A stretch of DNA of 64,000 nt from Meconema thalassinum. Its lineage: Eukaryota; Arthropoda; Insecta; Orthoptera; Tettigoniidae. Every line of letters begins with the position of its first letter. Position 1 is the stretch's first letter. Both the position numbers and the translations under genes were made by a program. The notes beneath the pieces were generated by a model that saw nothing but the letters and a program-made list of their open reading frames with translations, ran no database searches and had not been told where the DNA came from. Shown piece by piece: positions 1 through 12,514 of the stretch. The DNA lies in assembly GCA_946902985.2 (NCBI GenBank), contig OX336388.2:1216292609-1216356608 (forward strand), given 5' to 3'.

Positions 1-225
1 TTCTGTGGTTTCCCATCTTCCTTCCAGGCAAATGTCGGGGTTAGTCCCTAACTATAGGCCACAGCCGCTACCTTCCAACTCCTCGCCCTTCCCTTCCAAC
101 TTTCCTCCCCAACGGTACTTGTAGCTCACCCATTGGGTGTCCGTCTCGAAGCAGCTACAAAAGTACTGGCGAGCCGAACATGTCCTCGGACACCCCCGGC
201 ACTAAAAGCCATACGCTAAAAAAAT
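1..225 (+). mobile_element. tRNA-derived SINE, 3' part (5' head outside window)
   Basis: This segment is the inverted counterpart of 53104-53330. Both share a core around a G/T-C-C-G-A-G-G-A-C-A-T-G-T-T-C-G motif and both end in 'gcactaaaagccatacgcta' followed by A's. The tRNA-like head seen in the second copy lies beyond the left window edge here. No coding capacity. The family identity is inferred from the two copies; I cannot name it. Confidence 0.75.
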
Positions 226-1214
226 CGTCATAATGATAATTTCTTAAAAAGAGGTAAAAAGTAGTTGTATCGCCATGTATCAACGAAAATAAATATAAAG
301 AAGTTCATGAAAATGGTGATGTTAATCCAGTTCGCCGATTTCTAAATAACTGGAGACATTTTCAAATAATCCCAAACTACTAAGTTAAATAAAACTGTGG
401 AATTATCCCTACATCTAAATCAGTTAAGTATCAGTAACTTGAATTTCTGAAAAAACTGGTGTGACAATGAACAATCGAAATATTCTCGGTAATGCAGGAG
501 AGGGAGCCATGGCCCCTTCTTGCACCCCCCCTCTCCTTCCCCCCATGTGGGCACCCATGAACAAGATATGTACTTCTTTCTGACAAGCATTTACAGATCA
601 TCAACAACTATAAGAAAACAAAAGTGTTAGCATGAACCAGTAATATCATTCTGGTCAAAATTGTAAAGTACTGAAAAAATTGAATGCAAAAGATTGTTTG
701 CCATCTCTTGATGAATGCAGTACATTTGCATTTATCTGTCGGCACAGGCTAGAGTAAAATGTGGCTTTTCACCTATGTCTCAGTCTCACTCATGGCTGTG
801 ATTATATGGAAGCTACTGAGGTATGGGTGGTGCTTAGTAATGGCATTCAGAGCACAGTCAATGCCTGTGGATGCTGTGAAAGGTTCTACTCATAGGGTTA
901 GTACTGCTGTTCTGACTCAGTGAGGAAAAGAATAACAAACTACCTCACTCCTCATCTTGCATAGCATGCCTCACTATAGCGCTCCATTGGGTTTTTGTGG
1001 GTATATACCCACATAACCTAACGGCGGTACTTTTTTTGAGGATCCAACCAGCCTATGGGCTAACTACCTAACAGACAGACAAAGATCGACTCATATGAGC
1101 ACAATTCGTTTGAGGGTGCTTGTTATATCTGCACTAGCATTTCTGAAAATTGCAACACCCAGAAAGAATAGCCCAAATGAGTCCAAACTCTGAGGATGGG
1201 TAGAAGAGTGTTCC
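226..1214. other. Intergenic, nothing recognised
   Basis: AT-rich DNA with a short C-rich patch near 520-545. The only ORFs are short and lack any domain. It may be host intergenic DNA or decayed repeats. Confidence 0.5.
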
Positions 1215-1461
1215 AACAATAAGTAAATAATGATCGAATGGCCTCCGGAGAGGCCAAGTGCAGGTCTTTCTAGTTGGCGCCCGTGGTCGACCTGCGCGTC
1301 GTAATGAGGACGAAGTGATGATGAAGACGGCACATAGACCCAGTTCCCGAGCCAAGGGAATTAACCTTTGGAGATTAAAATCCCTGATGGCTTGACCGGG
1401 AATCGGACCCGGGACACTTTGGTTTAAAGCCAAGCGCTAACCATTTAGCCATGAGGCAGGA
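1215..1461 (-). mobile_element. tRNA-derived SINE
   Basis: Read on the minus strand from about 1461, this starts with a tRNA-like head. An A-box-like TGGCTAAATGGTTAGCG is followed by a B-box-like GGGTCCGATTCCC, the internal RNA polymerase III promoter of tRNA-derived SINEs. A unique body and an AT-rich tail near 1215-1230 follow. It lies just outside the left TSD of the hAT element. No clean flanking duplication was found, so the ends are approximate. A true tRNA gene is unlikely because the arms do not pair fully and the body continues well past the head. Confidence 0.65.
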
Positions 1462-1696
1462 CTTCGAGCAATAAGTGATAAGCAGGGTTGGGTAAGTTGC
1501 ATTTCAAAAGCATCTTAATTACAGTTGCAATTATCAAAGTCTTGAATCTGTACTTTTTATTTCTTTTGTATATAGTTAATAACATTTTCCCACCTACCAT
1601 AGTATACTGTTTGAACTGAATATTGGATTACAGCAATAGCGCTTATGTGTGTTAGCATACCTCATGCCTTAAAAACAATTCATGAAAAGTGAATAG

Positions 1697-2674
1697 TGTT
1701 GTACCTTTAAGGACATATAATGTCCTTAAGAGATACATTCACATATACCTACAAATCTAAAACTAATCCACAACTCCAGACACCTATAATTGCTCACAAA
1801 CATCTACAATTACACCCCTATCATCTACGCCACCTGCACCTATCTACCCTAGACTCGACACAACTTCACCCTTAAAGCCACCCCAAAGTTGCAAGTAACA
1901 ACAACAGCAACACACTTCATTTTTACACCAAGCTGGCAGAGCCACACCACAGCTCTTGCCTAAGCGCTTGCTACATCCATCAACAAATACACAGGAACTG
2001 TTGACTAGAACAGCAATGTGGCAATTTAGCAACGGTCAGCACATCAAAACATTTAAATAGATCCCCCACTCAGAGGGAGATTGTCTGTTACACCGTAGAG
2101 CTGCCCGATTGACAACCGTCTACAAGAGTACCAGGTGAGTGTATCTCAGGTGTCCCACATACTGTTAACTCCTACCCTATTACCATACCCATTCAATTCG
2201 TAAAACAATGCATTCACACTGTTGAGCTCTCCCTACATTTAGGGAAGCTAATACACTAAATTGCAAGCCCTGCAGTAAACCATCACATTTATCATAATTC
2301 GTCTGATTGTTTATTATTTCATTGCACACAGCCTGGTCCCCTTTCCACACATTATAATTTACTGGATCACTTATAAATCGCTGCGTAGGCGCTACCAATT
2401 TTTTTTTACCGCCATTGACATTGCCCTTTAATCAAGCTACGTGCGTACACTCTGTTATACTGCGCTATCACCAATCCGTTAGCTTTGCCCAGAAGTCACC
2501 CCCTTTTATTACGATCGCTAATTCGTTGAGCTTCGACCACTTCCGCGATCCCTTCAGATTCTCTATCCCTCGACAAAGAAAGACTGACAGCTTAAATCAT
2601 CCTTCACACGCCCCTTAAATACACGCCACCCTTCACACACACTCCCTAGTTCTACCCTCCCAAATGGTAAAACA
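1697..2674 (+). repeat. 5' LTR of LTR-1
   Basis: A 978-bp direct repeat of 25970-26495 joined to 37485-37995, with scattered substitutions. It starts TGTTGTACC and ends GGTAAAACA. It includes a short palindrome, ACCTTTAAGGACATATAATG, near the start. Short ORFs inside are shadows. Confidence 0.9.
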
Positions 2675-2676
2675 AG

Positions 2677-2690
2677 TGGTAGAGGCGCCA
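2677..2690 (+). promoter_or_regulatory. Primer-binding-like site of LTR-1
   Basis: TGGTAGAGGCGCCA lies two bases after the 5' LTR. The same motif with one change (TGGTGGAGGCGCCA) sits four bases after the LTR of LTR-2 on the minus strand. This is where a tRNA 3' end would prime minus-strand synthesis. I do not assign the tRNA species. A GTGAGT splice-donor-like site at 2787 and a TCTCTGCAG acceptor-like site ending at 2994 lie in the leader that follows. Confidence 0.65.
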
Positions 2691-3175
2691 GATACCACGT
2701 TTTAGGAGATTCAGATAACTAACTCCGTGGTACGGTCACCAATACCTCTTTGCACAGCCAAGCACCCCAAGTTAGAAATTTTTTTCGTGAGTAGATTATC
2801 CGGAAGCGAATAGGCAAGCCTCGAATACTAGTCAGATACACTAATTAATACCCCACCCAACCGTCCCAATATATAGAGAGGGGGCCACAAGGTACCATTG
2901 AGTACAAGACCCTCAGCTATAATAACAGATACTTGCCTTAAGGCGAAGTCACACTTAAACGGGTTCAATTGATTTCGCATTTTACTCTCTGCAGGTAGAA
3001 AGAAGCAAGGAAGATTATAGCCACCCTACAGTTACACATTCACATACATTTACAACATATCTACACTAAACCAAGCCATTCGAAAGCCTAACGAGCTCGA
3101 AACAAATTTCCCGTACATATCTATTTAGGGAAAGGGAGGTTCGAAACAGAGACTCCACAATCACATACAGACAAC

Positions 3176-4990
3176 ATGACAATACTAGCGCGTAAGGCCA
3201 TGCATCCCAGTGCTGCAATGCAGTACATTAGCGCAATTCACTTACTAATTACCCTCACCATCGCCAGCGGATTCATTGAAGCACTAGACCAACCCCAACA
3301 GGGTGCAAAGGTCAAAATAATCGCCGGGGTGCACTGGGAGGAAATACAAGGGCAAACGGTATATCAGGGGAGCATACCCAGCACACACAACACCCCCTTA
3401 AAACAAAACCACATCCCTCCACCACCCCTTATGAGACAAGGGGAACATTATACACAGTTGCACATCATATGGGAAGCCGTTGACAGTTTACTCAATACAC
3501 AAGGGGGTTTCAGGCATTCGGAGAAGCCACGTGTAGAAATGCAAGCGCAACAGCAAAGAGCGAAAAGGGAACTTACATTCATTGGTGACTTCTTACAATA
3601 CTGTTGTGGAGTAGCAACAAATCAAGACGCAAAAACACTGCAGATGACACAACAACAGATCACGGAATATATAAGTAATTTAAACAAGATGGTCCAGACA
3701 AATCACAAAGACCTCACGCAGACAACCCTAAAACTCAATAACTGGACTCAAAGCGTGAAAGACACAATTGAAACATTAGTAGGACAATTAAAAGCGATCG
3801 CCAATGCGACGCAAATGAATAACAATGCGCAAACTAGACTACTCGCTGCGACCACAAGTATGGCCATAGGAAATGCCATAAACACATTTAACATTATCAT
3901 GTATACACAGAAGCAACAAGATCTAACACTCTGCAAACAACACAAGATCCCCGAGAACACCATATCCACAGATACTCTCCTCGGAGACCTCATACAACTC
4001 AACAAAAAGTTCCATAAACATGGACACCAGCTAGCCATACCTATAGAGCAAATAACTTGGTATTATACCAAGCCAATTTGTTCATGTATATACTACGCAG
4101 ACAGTTTACACATTACAATAAAGGTGCCAATCATTGACATACACGCTAGCTGGCAGTTATATGCATACATCCCTATACCTTGCAAATGGCTCAATAGTAC
4201 ATGCAACTTAACACACGAGCCTACACTACTGGCGGTCAACGGCCACAACATTCGGGTGTTAACGGGAAATTCCCCGCATAACTGTATCACCCAAATTAAT
4301 GCCCTATGCTACATACCAAGATTTCAGGAGGTTAGAACGACCCAACCCGCCTGCACCATACATCTATATAATAACGCGTCAACAAGTCATATAATAGAAT
4401 CCTGCGCGTATTGATGTGACGAAGGCTCGCAGCGGGCACTAATAACGCAAATTGATATCAATACATTTATTATTACAAACTTCACACCGGAAATGCGCAT
4501 CCGGTGCCCCAACATAAGGCGGCACCCTTACATGAATTTACGAAGGCACCCCCAGGGTCCATTGAAATACTATTGCCGTGTGACAGACATATTTATACCT
4601 CATACATTCCCATGTGATTCAAAAATCACTCGGGAACTTACGATCACACACACACTGCCAACATGGACAAAACATATACAGCTACAAATAAATAATTTTA
4701 AACATTTACAGACGCAGCCATAATTTTATGATAATATAACGGCAATATTAAACCGTAACTGCTCAATGGCAATCCTAACGTTTGAGGTCACCAAGAAACC
4801 ATTTAAACATAGCAATCAACCCCTAACCACAACAACCCCGCTAAAGTATTGGTACACCATGGACACACCAACAACGGCCACAATGGCGTGGAACGCCTCA
4901 CTTACGATATTAATAATTTACATATTAGCAAAACAAATGGCATTCGCTAGGGACATCCAACAAACCAATGCCTCTAGAACACCGCCATGA
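3176..4990 (+). pseudogene. env: Decayed F-type envelope (env) gene of LTR-1
   Basis: The family is the errantivirus Env / baculovirus F membrane-fusion glycoprotein, which acts at the virion or cell surface. The first segment (3176-4414, 412 residues) has a hydrophobic signal-like stretch near residues 15-36. A furin-type R-A-K-R site at residues 128-131 is followed at once by a hydrophobic fusion-peptide-like segment starting ELTFIGDF, then a helical region and cysteines. Two further same-frame segments follow, the last with a transmembrane-like stretch around 4885-4940, ending at 4988-4990. The frame is broken by TGA at 4412-4414 and TAA at 4721-4723 with no frameshift, so the gene is dead as it stands. 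Its position right behind the 5' leader, with no gag-pol in between, is abnormal for a retroelement. Confidence 0.75.
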
Positions 4991-7900
4991 GGCAGATAGC
5001 TTTGGATAATTTCAAAGAATACGCGAGATTAGACGAATACAACAATAGGAATCACTAATATACACAGGGCCAACAGGGCAGTACAGCCAAATTAGGCAAC
5101 AGCGCATAAACCATGGGACCACATTCAGAGCTACAGGGTTCCCAGATCACCAAGGTAGGGCACACTCATACAATAGAAAAAATACACATGTCATGCGAGC
5201 CCAAGATGCCTCGATAGACACGAACGCTCCAGGAACCGAACTCACACCCTCACAAAACACCGAAACAAGGGCTACATCCATACAGCATGTAAAACTCGAC
5301 CTAATATCCTCCCAGAACAAAAACACGAATCCCACAGCTATTATTTATATTATATATGCCATAGTGCACAGGCAATTTGTGTGCTTCATGTATTTTAATG
5401 TATAATGGGGACACGGACATGATTCTAACAAACAATAACGATAGCGGCCTGAAATTACCACAGTGACACGTGCCAGCACAGTAATATGAGCCATCAATGT
5501 GACTCAGCAGTAGCACGCACGCAGCTGCTTCGAGACAGTACTCTGCTGCATGGCAATTTTTCGCCATACACGCTACGCTGGCCTGCGAGCAGCCAGGTGA
5601 TCATCCCCAAACATTAAACAACAAATTTGACACCCTATAAATAGCTATACGTTACTCAACCCCCGCAAAAAGGGATGAAACGCCAACACCTACATTCATT
5701 AACCCACATTAGCTAGACAAACCGGCTAGGGAAGCTAGACTAATAGAAACGACCCTCACCCTTAAAATCTAACAGGGATTGAGAGCCGAACAAACCACAG
5801 AGTAGCGAACACGATCGCAAGAAACAGATATGCCACTAAAGGCTATACACAGGTAATCAAATGCCATACACACACCGTTACACAGAGATCACTTGAAAAA
5901 CAGCAAAACATACGACCGACTGAAAACAATTTGCCCTAATATACAGCTAACTCGTCCAGCACGTCAAAAAACTGCGTACGTCAGCAAAACGATACGGATT
6001 AACAATTTACACACACACATACACACACACACACTGTAGAGTAATACGCAGGGCATCGAACCAAAAGCGGTATAGGTTCAGGACGACCTGGCCTTACACA
6101 TTTCTCATCACAGCACATTAACACTAACTTACAAAACCATGAACACACATTTTTAGCCAGACAGGGCGACACATCAACACGAAGACATATAACACACTTA
6201 CAATTGACACATCCTCGCGGATAAATAAAAATAGGCCCAAAGACAAACCCATCTAGGCATAGATGTCACGCCCAAACGCCAGGTCTCACATTAAAGCCAG
6301 AATAGGCAAAGGCAGGACAACCTCTAAAGCATAGATGTAATACATATATATTTGTGTCAAAGACCTGCAAGGGCCAGAGATTATCTTTTATCGAAGTAAG
6401 AGAAATCGACGGAAAACTGCTAGCTCAGGATTGTACTATGTATAGAATAATTATGTGCATGAATATTGGTATTTCTATGTAATTCTAAAAACACCTTAGC
6501 CAATTATGTGACAAGATCACAGAGTGAAACAAAGATAGGAACGCTAGATTTGAAAAACACAGTTAAGCCCACGATATTACACACACTAGAAAAAAATCAT
6601 TTTCAGGAAGCAGCCGTAAGAAAATGAGGAACAAATCACACCAGAACAACACTTCATAGAATAATAGCTTTGAGCTATTACACAGCGGAGATCTTTTCTA
6701 AGCAGAGTCATGGATAGGATACCAGGAAAAGGCGAATCGTGATTATAATATGTGTGACATAACAGGACAGTAACACAGGTTAACATACCTAAATGTATGG
6801 AACTAGATTTTCAGGGAACAAGGAAAACATTATAGAAAACAGACAGCACGATAACACAGGTTAGGAAACACCAAGAATGCAGAAATGGAAGGGTCTAGAT
6901 TGTACACGCAGCCACAATCAATGGGCAAAAAGGGATATTTTTCTAAATCAGTAACCACAGCTGGGAACACCACATTTCGAAAGATGTACTCAAGCTCGCA
7001 GAGCTACATAAATTGACCAACAGGACATTACCAAGCGCCAACACAAAACATGTAAACAGAATTCCAGATTTCATTGCGCGCGTGCCAAGAAGGAACGAGG
7101 AAGTCACAAACATAAACACTTGTCAGCATTATTGCACACAGCCACAGCGAGTGACGAAAACTGCATACGTAGCAAATAGTAGGGAATCCAAAGCAGGAGG
7201 GCAACACTCGGCACGCCCGATGGTAAAAACGAGCCTTCACACAAAACTCATATTTTCTTTACACCGATACACTGACAAATACATTTCCGCGCGTTACTAC
7301 AAGTATGGAGCACACTCTATTACATGCATATACATTTTACGGCTTACACACAGAAAGAAAGAAAGAATGAAAGAAAGAAAGAAAGCCACGACACTTGGAT
7401 ACATTTTTAGTAATACGCAGAGCAGAAGGACACGGCGATACAAGCACATACAGTCTTTGCCAATATAGACAGATGGGAAGACATACCACGATGGACAGGG
7501 AGGTGATTTTACAGGCTTAGACATGGGGAGACACAATTGGCATGCGAACAATGGCATTATAATCCCGATACATTATTATTATCATTATTATTATTAATAA
7601 TATTGTTGTTGTTATTATTATTATTACTAGCAATATGGCTGATATCATTAATGCCATCAACACCACAATTACATCCATTCACCCGGGAAGGGCACCCCAG
7701 CACAATCAAACGAAACAGCATCGAAGCGGACATTAACAATACGAATGTCAACAATCAGGCGCCATGAGAAGTTGCGGTCAGGCGGCAGCCGGACACATGC
7801 TTTGCCAAGGTACTCTGACATACCGAGCAAGATACCACAAGACCCACTTCTTAGAGAGAACCGTTGCCTAGCGACAGCGCGTAACATGACGGATAGTTGA

Positions 7901-8069
7901 TAGCCGGCAGAGCACATCACTACAGGCTCCACCCACGGAGTAGGATTACAATCCGCTAGGCTAGACAGCCTGGCGCCAACAAAGCCAGCAGCAGCCATAA
8001 TTAAAATCATCCCGGCATTTAAAACGCAGCGGCGGGACAACTACTCTGTCAGCTATGAGCTCCCCCACA
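4991..8069 (+). other. LTR-1 body, A/C-rich, non-coding
   Basis: The plus strand is strongly A/C-rich and has no ORF with a recognisable domain. It contains (AC)n at about 6009-6034, (GAAA)n at about 7352-7385 and an ATT/GTT run at about 7570-7630. The last gives a false leucine-rich ORF. The strand bias switches abruptly at the LTR-2 boundary (8074) and resumes after about 21950, consistent with one element split by another. Confidence 0.6.
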
Positions 8070-8073
8070 GTTC

Positions 8074-8945
8074 TGTTTTATCCCTTGGTTGGGGGTTGGG
8101 AAAAACACGGTAGTGTTAGTGTGCTAATTTTGAAGGTGCTTCCGGATGAGAGTAGCTTCCCGTGATTGGGAGAGACTACTAGTGTAGTGTGTTGGTGTGA
8201 ATGCTTAATCTATTGGGGGCGTCCCTGCAGGATGCAATTATCTGCCAGGGGATGAATGTCTAAGTGCAGGCTGCTAAACTAGCCTGCCAGCTGAGTGGAA
8301 TGAGCAATCCAATGAATGTGCCGAGTCAGGGACTCGACGCTCTGCTGTCGAGTCGCGTGCTCGAGTACAATGAAACCTGATGATGTAATTACTGGCCGCT
8401 ACGGTCAGGAACACTTATGGCTAAGGTTAGGTTGGGTATGAGGATGTAAAGTGGAGTGTAATTAGTAACAAGCGTGTAGTTTACTGACCATGTATTTATT
8501 GGCCAGTTGATGTAATGTGATGTCCCTCTTGGGGAGTTTAAACAAATATAAATGTGGTACAATTTGTAAAGTGTTAGGGTAGGTGTTTACAAGAATAAAG
8601 GACTCTGAGCACAAACTAGATCTCACCTGGTGAAGAGCTGGAACGGACGTCGGGCAGGGCCGCTGGCGAAGAACAGAGTAGAACAGATAATCCCTCCTGT
8701 CCGGGTTCCATTCTTATACGTTTCGGCGCTGCTTGGTCAGCATTGCATCAGTGTAGCTGTCCCAGATAGTTGTTAGTGTAAATGTTTATGTGTGTTTTGC
8801 AGGCTGTTGGCTAACCTCCTAGGCTTAGGTGGTCGCCGCTTGCTGTGTAGAGATATGTTCTGGAATTATAGTGTTTCCAGTTGGGGTGGTTTTGGTAAAA
8901 GATGGCGGGATGGTTCTCAGGGGGTACTGCCCCCCGGGCTGTACA
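8074..8945 (-). repeat. 3' LTR of LTR-2
   Basis: This 872-bp copy matches 18596-19462 closely, with a handful of substitutions and small indels. One indel is a few bases near 8346. In minus orientation it starts TGTACAGCCCGG and ends GGGATAAAACA. Confidence 0.9.
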
Positions 8946-8959
8946 AGTCCCCTTCGTCG
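8946..8959 (-). promoter_or_regulatory. Polypurine tract of LTR-2
   Basis: On the minus strand CGACGAAGGGGACT lies directly against the LTR start, where plus-strand DNA synthesis is primed in LTR elements. It supports minus orientation together with the primer-binding-like site at the other end. Confidence 0.6.
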
Positions 8960-11048
8960 TTTAGTTCGCGTCCTCGCGAACGGGAAGTAGAGTAGGCGTG
9001 TCGTTGCGATGATTTTTCGTCGTTTTCTGTTTGTCCCTCTTCTTCTTTTTCTTCAGTGTCGGTGTCGTGTTGTCCTGGTGGTGATGTGTGTTTAGCGTGT
9101 GCTCAGAGGGGGTGGGTTTTGGGTATACATAGTTAATTGTTTATCTAAAATTAATCACTATAAAGTTTGACATTGGAAATAATAAAAATGTAAAATACAA
9201 AAAAATACATGTTCTTGAAGTTATATGCATGTTGGTATTATGCAGGAAGGAAAAAACCATGGTTGGACGGGTGGTTGTGCCGTCCGACGCTGTGTGGAAA
9301 AAAATTGCTCCCTGCAAGGTATTGTATAAAAGATGGAAGAAAATAGAAAAACAGGTGCCCCAGGGTATAAGTTAAAGGTATATCAGAATGATTTATTGTT
9401 GGGATGAAACGGGACACCTTTACAAATTTTATCGTTAGTAGAATAGAAAGGAAAGATACAAAAGTGTGTAGAAACGTGTTTGGTGTTAGAATGTTGCAGT
9501 GCTTTATGTGTATTCTTCATTCATATTTCTTGTGCTTTGACGGTTTTACAATTACTTACAATTTTCGATTATAATTCTTACATGCTACGCTTAATTATAG
9601 TACTATTACTACTAAATCTTTTCTACTCACGAGTACCTTTCTCCTATGCATATGGCCATAGCGCTTTTCTTTCTTGGCCACCTTTACCTTGTGCCATTCA
9701 TCTGTGGCGTTTGACCTGCCTGTGTGGTTTAGTGGTTAAACCGCTCACCCACTGTTGTGAATTTTCCTCCGTGGGTGGAAGAATTCACCTTGATGGCTAG
9801 GATAGACGTTCACAAAGCTACGTCTTTCCTGGCTATCGCATCCGCTCCTTATTCAAGCGTCTGTCGTGTGTTGCGTCAGCTCCGCTCGGTGCCCCACGGT
9901 CACCTCGCGTAACTGAATGCGGCGCCCTCGCCTTAAGGGTGCGACTAAAATCGCTGCAGTGTGTACGTGTTTAAGCTAGAGAAAGTGTATTACATATGTG
10001 TGTGTGTGAAAGATATATTTACAAAAGACATGTGTATGGTGCCGATGATCTGGAAAATAATAATTTATTAGTTAGTTCCCCTTTCCGGTGGAACGTGCGT
10101 AGAGGCCGCCTCCTTTTGTGCCTGAAATAGAGTGTGATATAATATCCACATACATTTTGACTATATCTCGTACACATACTTATGTCTACTGTGCACCTTT
10201 TAAGTCTAGCTTAACTTAATGTGACTGCAGTCTTATTGTTATACTTATGAATGTACTCCTGTCTTCCTGTGTATTTGTAACGTCTCCTCCATGTATACAA
10301 GTGTATGAGTGTATTTGTGTGTCGTGACGTCACCTTTACCTGATAATGATTATGCTGTCAGCTTTCCCATGATGCTGCAGTGGTGGAGCTCTTTGCTAAA
10401 AGAAAATGCATGTAAATTAAGTACATGTGGCCAATACATTATGTGCCCATATCGCGCTGCGATGTTCTAAGGGTCGCCTTGGATAATGCCACCGCCCTTG
10501 AGACCTCTTCGGACGTCTCGTGTATTATCGGGGTTGGTCAGCTCCAGTGGCTGTATCGTGTACCTCGCTGATGGGTCGGACGGCTTCAGTGCCTCCGCCC
10601 CGTTGTGTGTACTTATTGCTATTTTATTGATTTGTCGGACTTATCCTGGCAACGTCTAGCCGCCAGGTGCCGAACGCTCTGTATCGCGTCCGCGTCGCAT
10701 GCGCGTGTCTCCGCACTGTGTTGTCGGTCTTAACCTGGTAACGAATTTAGTTGCCAGGTGCCGAACGCTCGATGTCGCGTTCGCATCGCATATTTCTACT
10801 TACTTTAATGTATTGTCGGTCTTACCCTGGTAACGTCTAGTTGCTAGGTGCCGGACGCTCAATCTTAGTTAAAAGGTATTTAACCTAAGCTATATTAATT
10901 AATACTAAAAATATATATATATTTTGTATTTACAAGCCGAAATGGTCCTTAGTCTAGTGCCGAAATGTGCTCTAGCTGCTGTTTTACAACAGTGCTTATT
11001 AAATTTACTTAAGTCTAAGTTGCCTTTTAAAGGGAACTGTATCTTATA
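8960..11048 (-). other. LTR-2 body, 3' half, non-coding
   Basis: A/C-rich on the minus strand. No domain-bearing ORF. A tRNA-like A-box stretch, TGGTTTAGTGGTTAAACC, lies at about 9725 on the plus strand without a good B box. A motif around GGTGCCGAACGCTC recurs about three times between 10660 and 10860, suggesting short degenerate repeats. Confidence 0.5.
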
Positions 11049-11050
11049 TA

Positions 11051-12512
11051 CACACATCAAAAAAAGTTTTGCATCACCTCGGTTCCCAGATCTCCGGCAT
11101 ATAGACGTCGACTGTGTATATTGTATCAAAGATACAGTCCCTTTGACTGTTCATAGATGTCACTAAAACTGCTCAAAGATGTAAACAACCATGCATGAGC
11201 AGGGCCTATTAGACGGAGGGGGTACGACAGCCGATCAGTTCCAGTCATTCCACCAGGACGAAGGTACGCTGCTCATGTTGTCTGTAGTTCTACCATGCCT
11301 AGAAGGTCAATACCGCAGTTCGATCGCGTCCGCATTGTTACTTTGTGTCAAGAAGGGCTCTCAACAAGGGAAGTTTCCAGGCGTCTCAGAGTGAACCAAA
11401 GCGATGTTGTTCGGACATGGAGGAGGTACAGAGATACAGGAACTGTCGATGACAGGCCTCGCTCAGGCCGCCCAAGGGCTACTACTGTAGTGGATGACCG
11501 CTACTTACGGATTGCCGCTCGGAGGAACCCTGACAGCAATGCCACCATGTTGAATAATGCGTTTCGTTCAGCCACAGGACGTCGTGTTTCAACTCAAACT
11601 GTGCGCAATAGGCTGCATGATGCGCAACTTCACTCCCGACGTCCATGGCGAGGTCCAGCTTTGCAACCGCGACACCATGCAGCGCGGTACAGATGGGCCC
11701 AACAACATGCTGAATGGACCCCACAGAATTGGCATCACGTTCTCTTCACCGATGAGTGTCGCATATGCCTTCAACCAGACAATCGTCGGAGACGTGTTTG
11801 GAGGCACCCTGGTCAGGCTGAACGTCTTAGACACACTGTCCAGCGAGTGCAGCAAGGTGGTGGTTCCCTGATGTTTTGGGGTGGCATTATGTGGGGCCGA
11901 CGTACGCCACTGGTGGTCATGGAAGGCTCCGAAACGGCTTTACGATACCTGAATGACATCCTCCGACCCATAGTGCTCCCATATCGGCAGAATATTGGAG
12001 AGGCATTTGTCTTCATGGACGACAATTCTCGACCTCATCGTGCACATCTTGTGAATGCGTTCCTTCAAGATAACGACATCGCTCGACTACAGTGGCCAGC
12101 ATGTTCGCCAGACATGAACCCTATCGAACATGCCTGGGATATGTTGAAAAGGGCTGTTTATGGACGTCTTGACCCACCAACCACTCTGAGAGATTTACGC
12201 CGAATTGTCGTTGAGGAGTGGGACAATTTGGACCAACAGTGTCTTGATGAACTTGTGGATAGTATGCCACGGCGAATACAGGCATGCATCAATGCAAGAG
12301 GACGTGCTACTGGGTATTAGAGGTAGTGGTGTGTACTGCAATCTGGACCACAAATGCTGAAAGTCTAGCTGTATGATGGTACAACATGCAATGTGTGGGT
12401 CTCATGAGCAATAAAACGAGCTGAAATGTTGTTTGTGTTGATCTCTATTCCCTTTGTATTTAAAGGTTCCGGAACTCTTGGAACCGAGGTGATGCAAAAC
12501 TTTTTTTGATGG
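11051..12512 (+). mobile_element. Tc1-type DNA transposon, apparently complete
   Basis: Inverted ends share CATCAAAAAAAGTTTTGCAT and continue with a CACCTCGGTTCC stretch. They are flanked by TA (11049-11050 and 12513-12514), the canonical Tc1/mariner target duplication. The element is 1,462 bp and encloses one intact transposase ORF. It sits inside LTR-2, so it is younger than that insertion. Confidence 0.92.
11295..12320 (+). CDS. Tc1-family DD34E transposase, intact
   Basis: This 341-residue protein would bind the inverted ends of its element and catalyse cut-and-paste transposition in the nucleus. The N-terminus carries paired-like helix-turn-helix DNA-binding regions (roughly residues 1-120), including the GRPR-type linker motif near residue 58. 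The catalytic triad is D153 (in LFTDECRI), D243 (in FMDDNSRPH) and E278 (in DMNPIEHAWD). There are 34 residues between the last two, as in the DD34E class. Length is normal for the family, and start and stop lie well inside the inverted ends. There are no stops or frameshifts, which stands out among the broken genes around it. An overlapping ORF in another frame at 11557-11871 is a shadow. Confidence 0.93.
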   Translation: MPRRSIPQFDRVRIVTLCQEGLSTREVSRRLRVNQSDVVRTWRRYRDTGTVDDRPRSGRPRATTVVDDRYLRIAARRNPDSNATMLNNAFRSATGRRVSTQTVRNRLHDAQLHSRRPWRGPALQPRHHAARYRWAQQHAEWTPQNWHHVLFTDECRICLQPDNRRRRVWRHPGQAERLRHTVQRVQQGGGSLMFWGGIMWGRRTPLVVMEGSETALRYLNDILRPIVLPYRQNIGEAFVFMDDNSRPHRAHLVNAFLQDNDIARLQWPACSPDMNPIEHAWDMLKRAVYGRLDPPTTLRDLRRIVVEEWDNLDQQCLDELVDSMPRRIQACINARGRATGY

Positions 12513-12514
12513 TA

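Noticed and set aside
1385..1461. Functional tRNA gene
   Set aside because: Boxes A and B are present, but stems do not pair fully and the sequence continues as a SINE body. The other tRNA-like spots (9725, 16768, 49590, 53420, 59500, 62050, 62500) fail for similar reasons.
1844..2618. Small ORFs repeated at 26057-26305 and 37501-37931
   Set aside because: They lie in the LTRs of LTR-1; the repetition is due to the LTR, not to conserved coding.
7537..7767. Leucine/isoleucine-rich ORF, looks like a membrane protein
   Set aside because: It is produced by an ATT/GTT microsatellite in non-coding LTR-1 body; both strands give similar low-complexity ORFs.
9480..9800. 106-residue plus-strand ORF with hydrophobic stretches
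   Set aside because: Antisense to LTR-2, in T-rich DNA; no domain.
11482..12025. Minus-strand and alternative-frame ORFs in the Tc1
   Set aside because: Shadows of the intact transposase frame.
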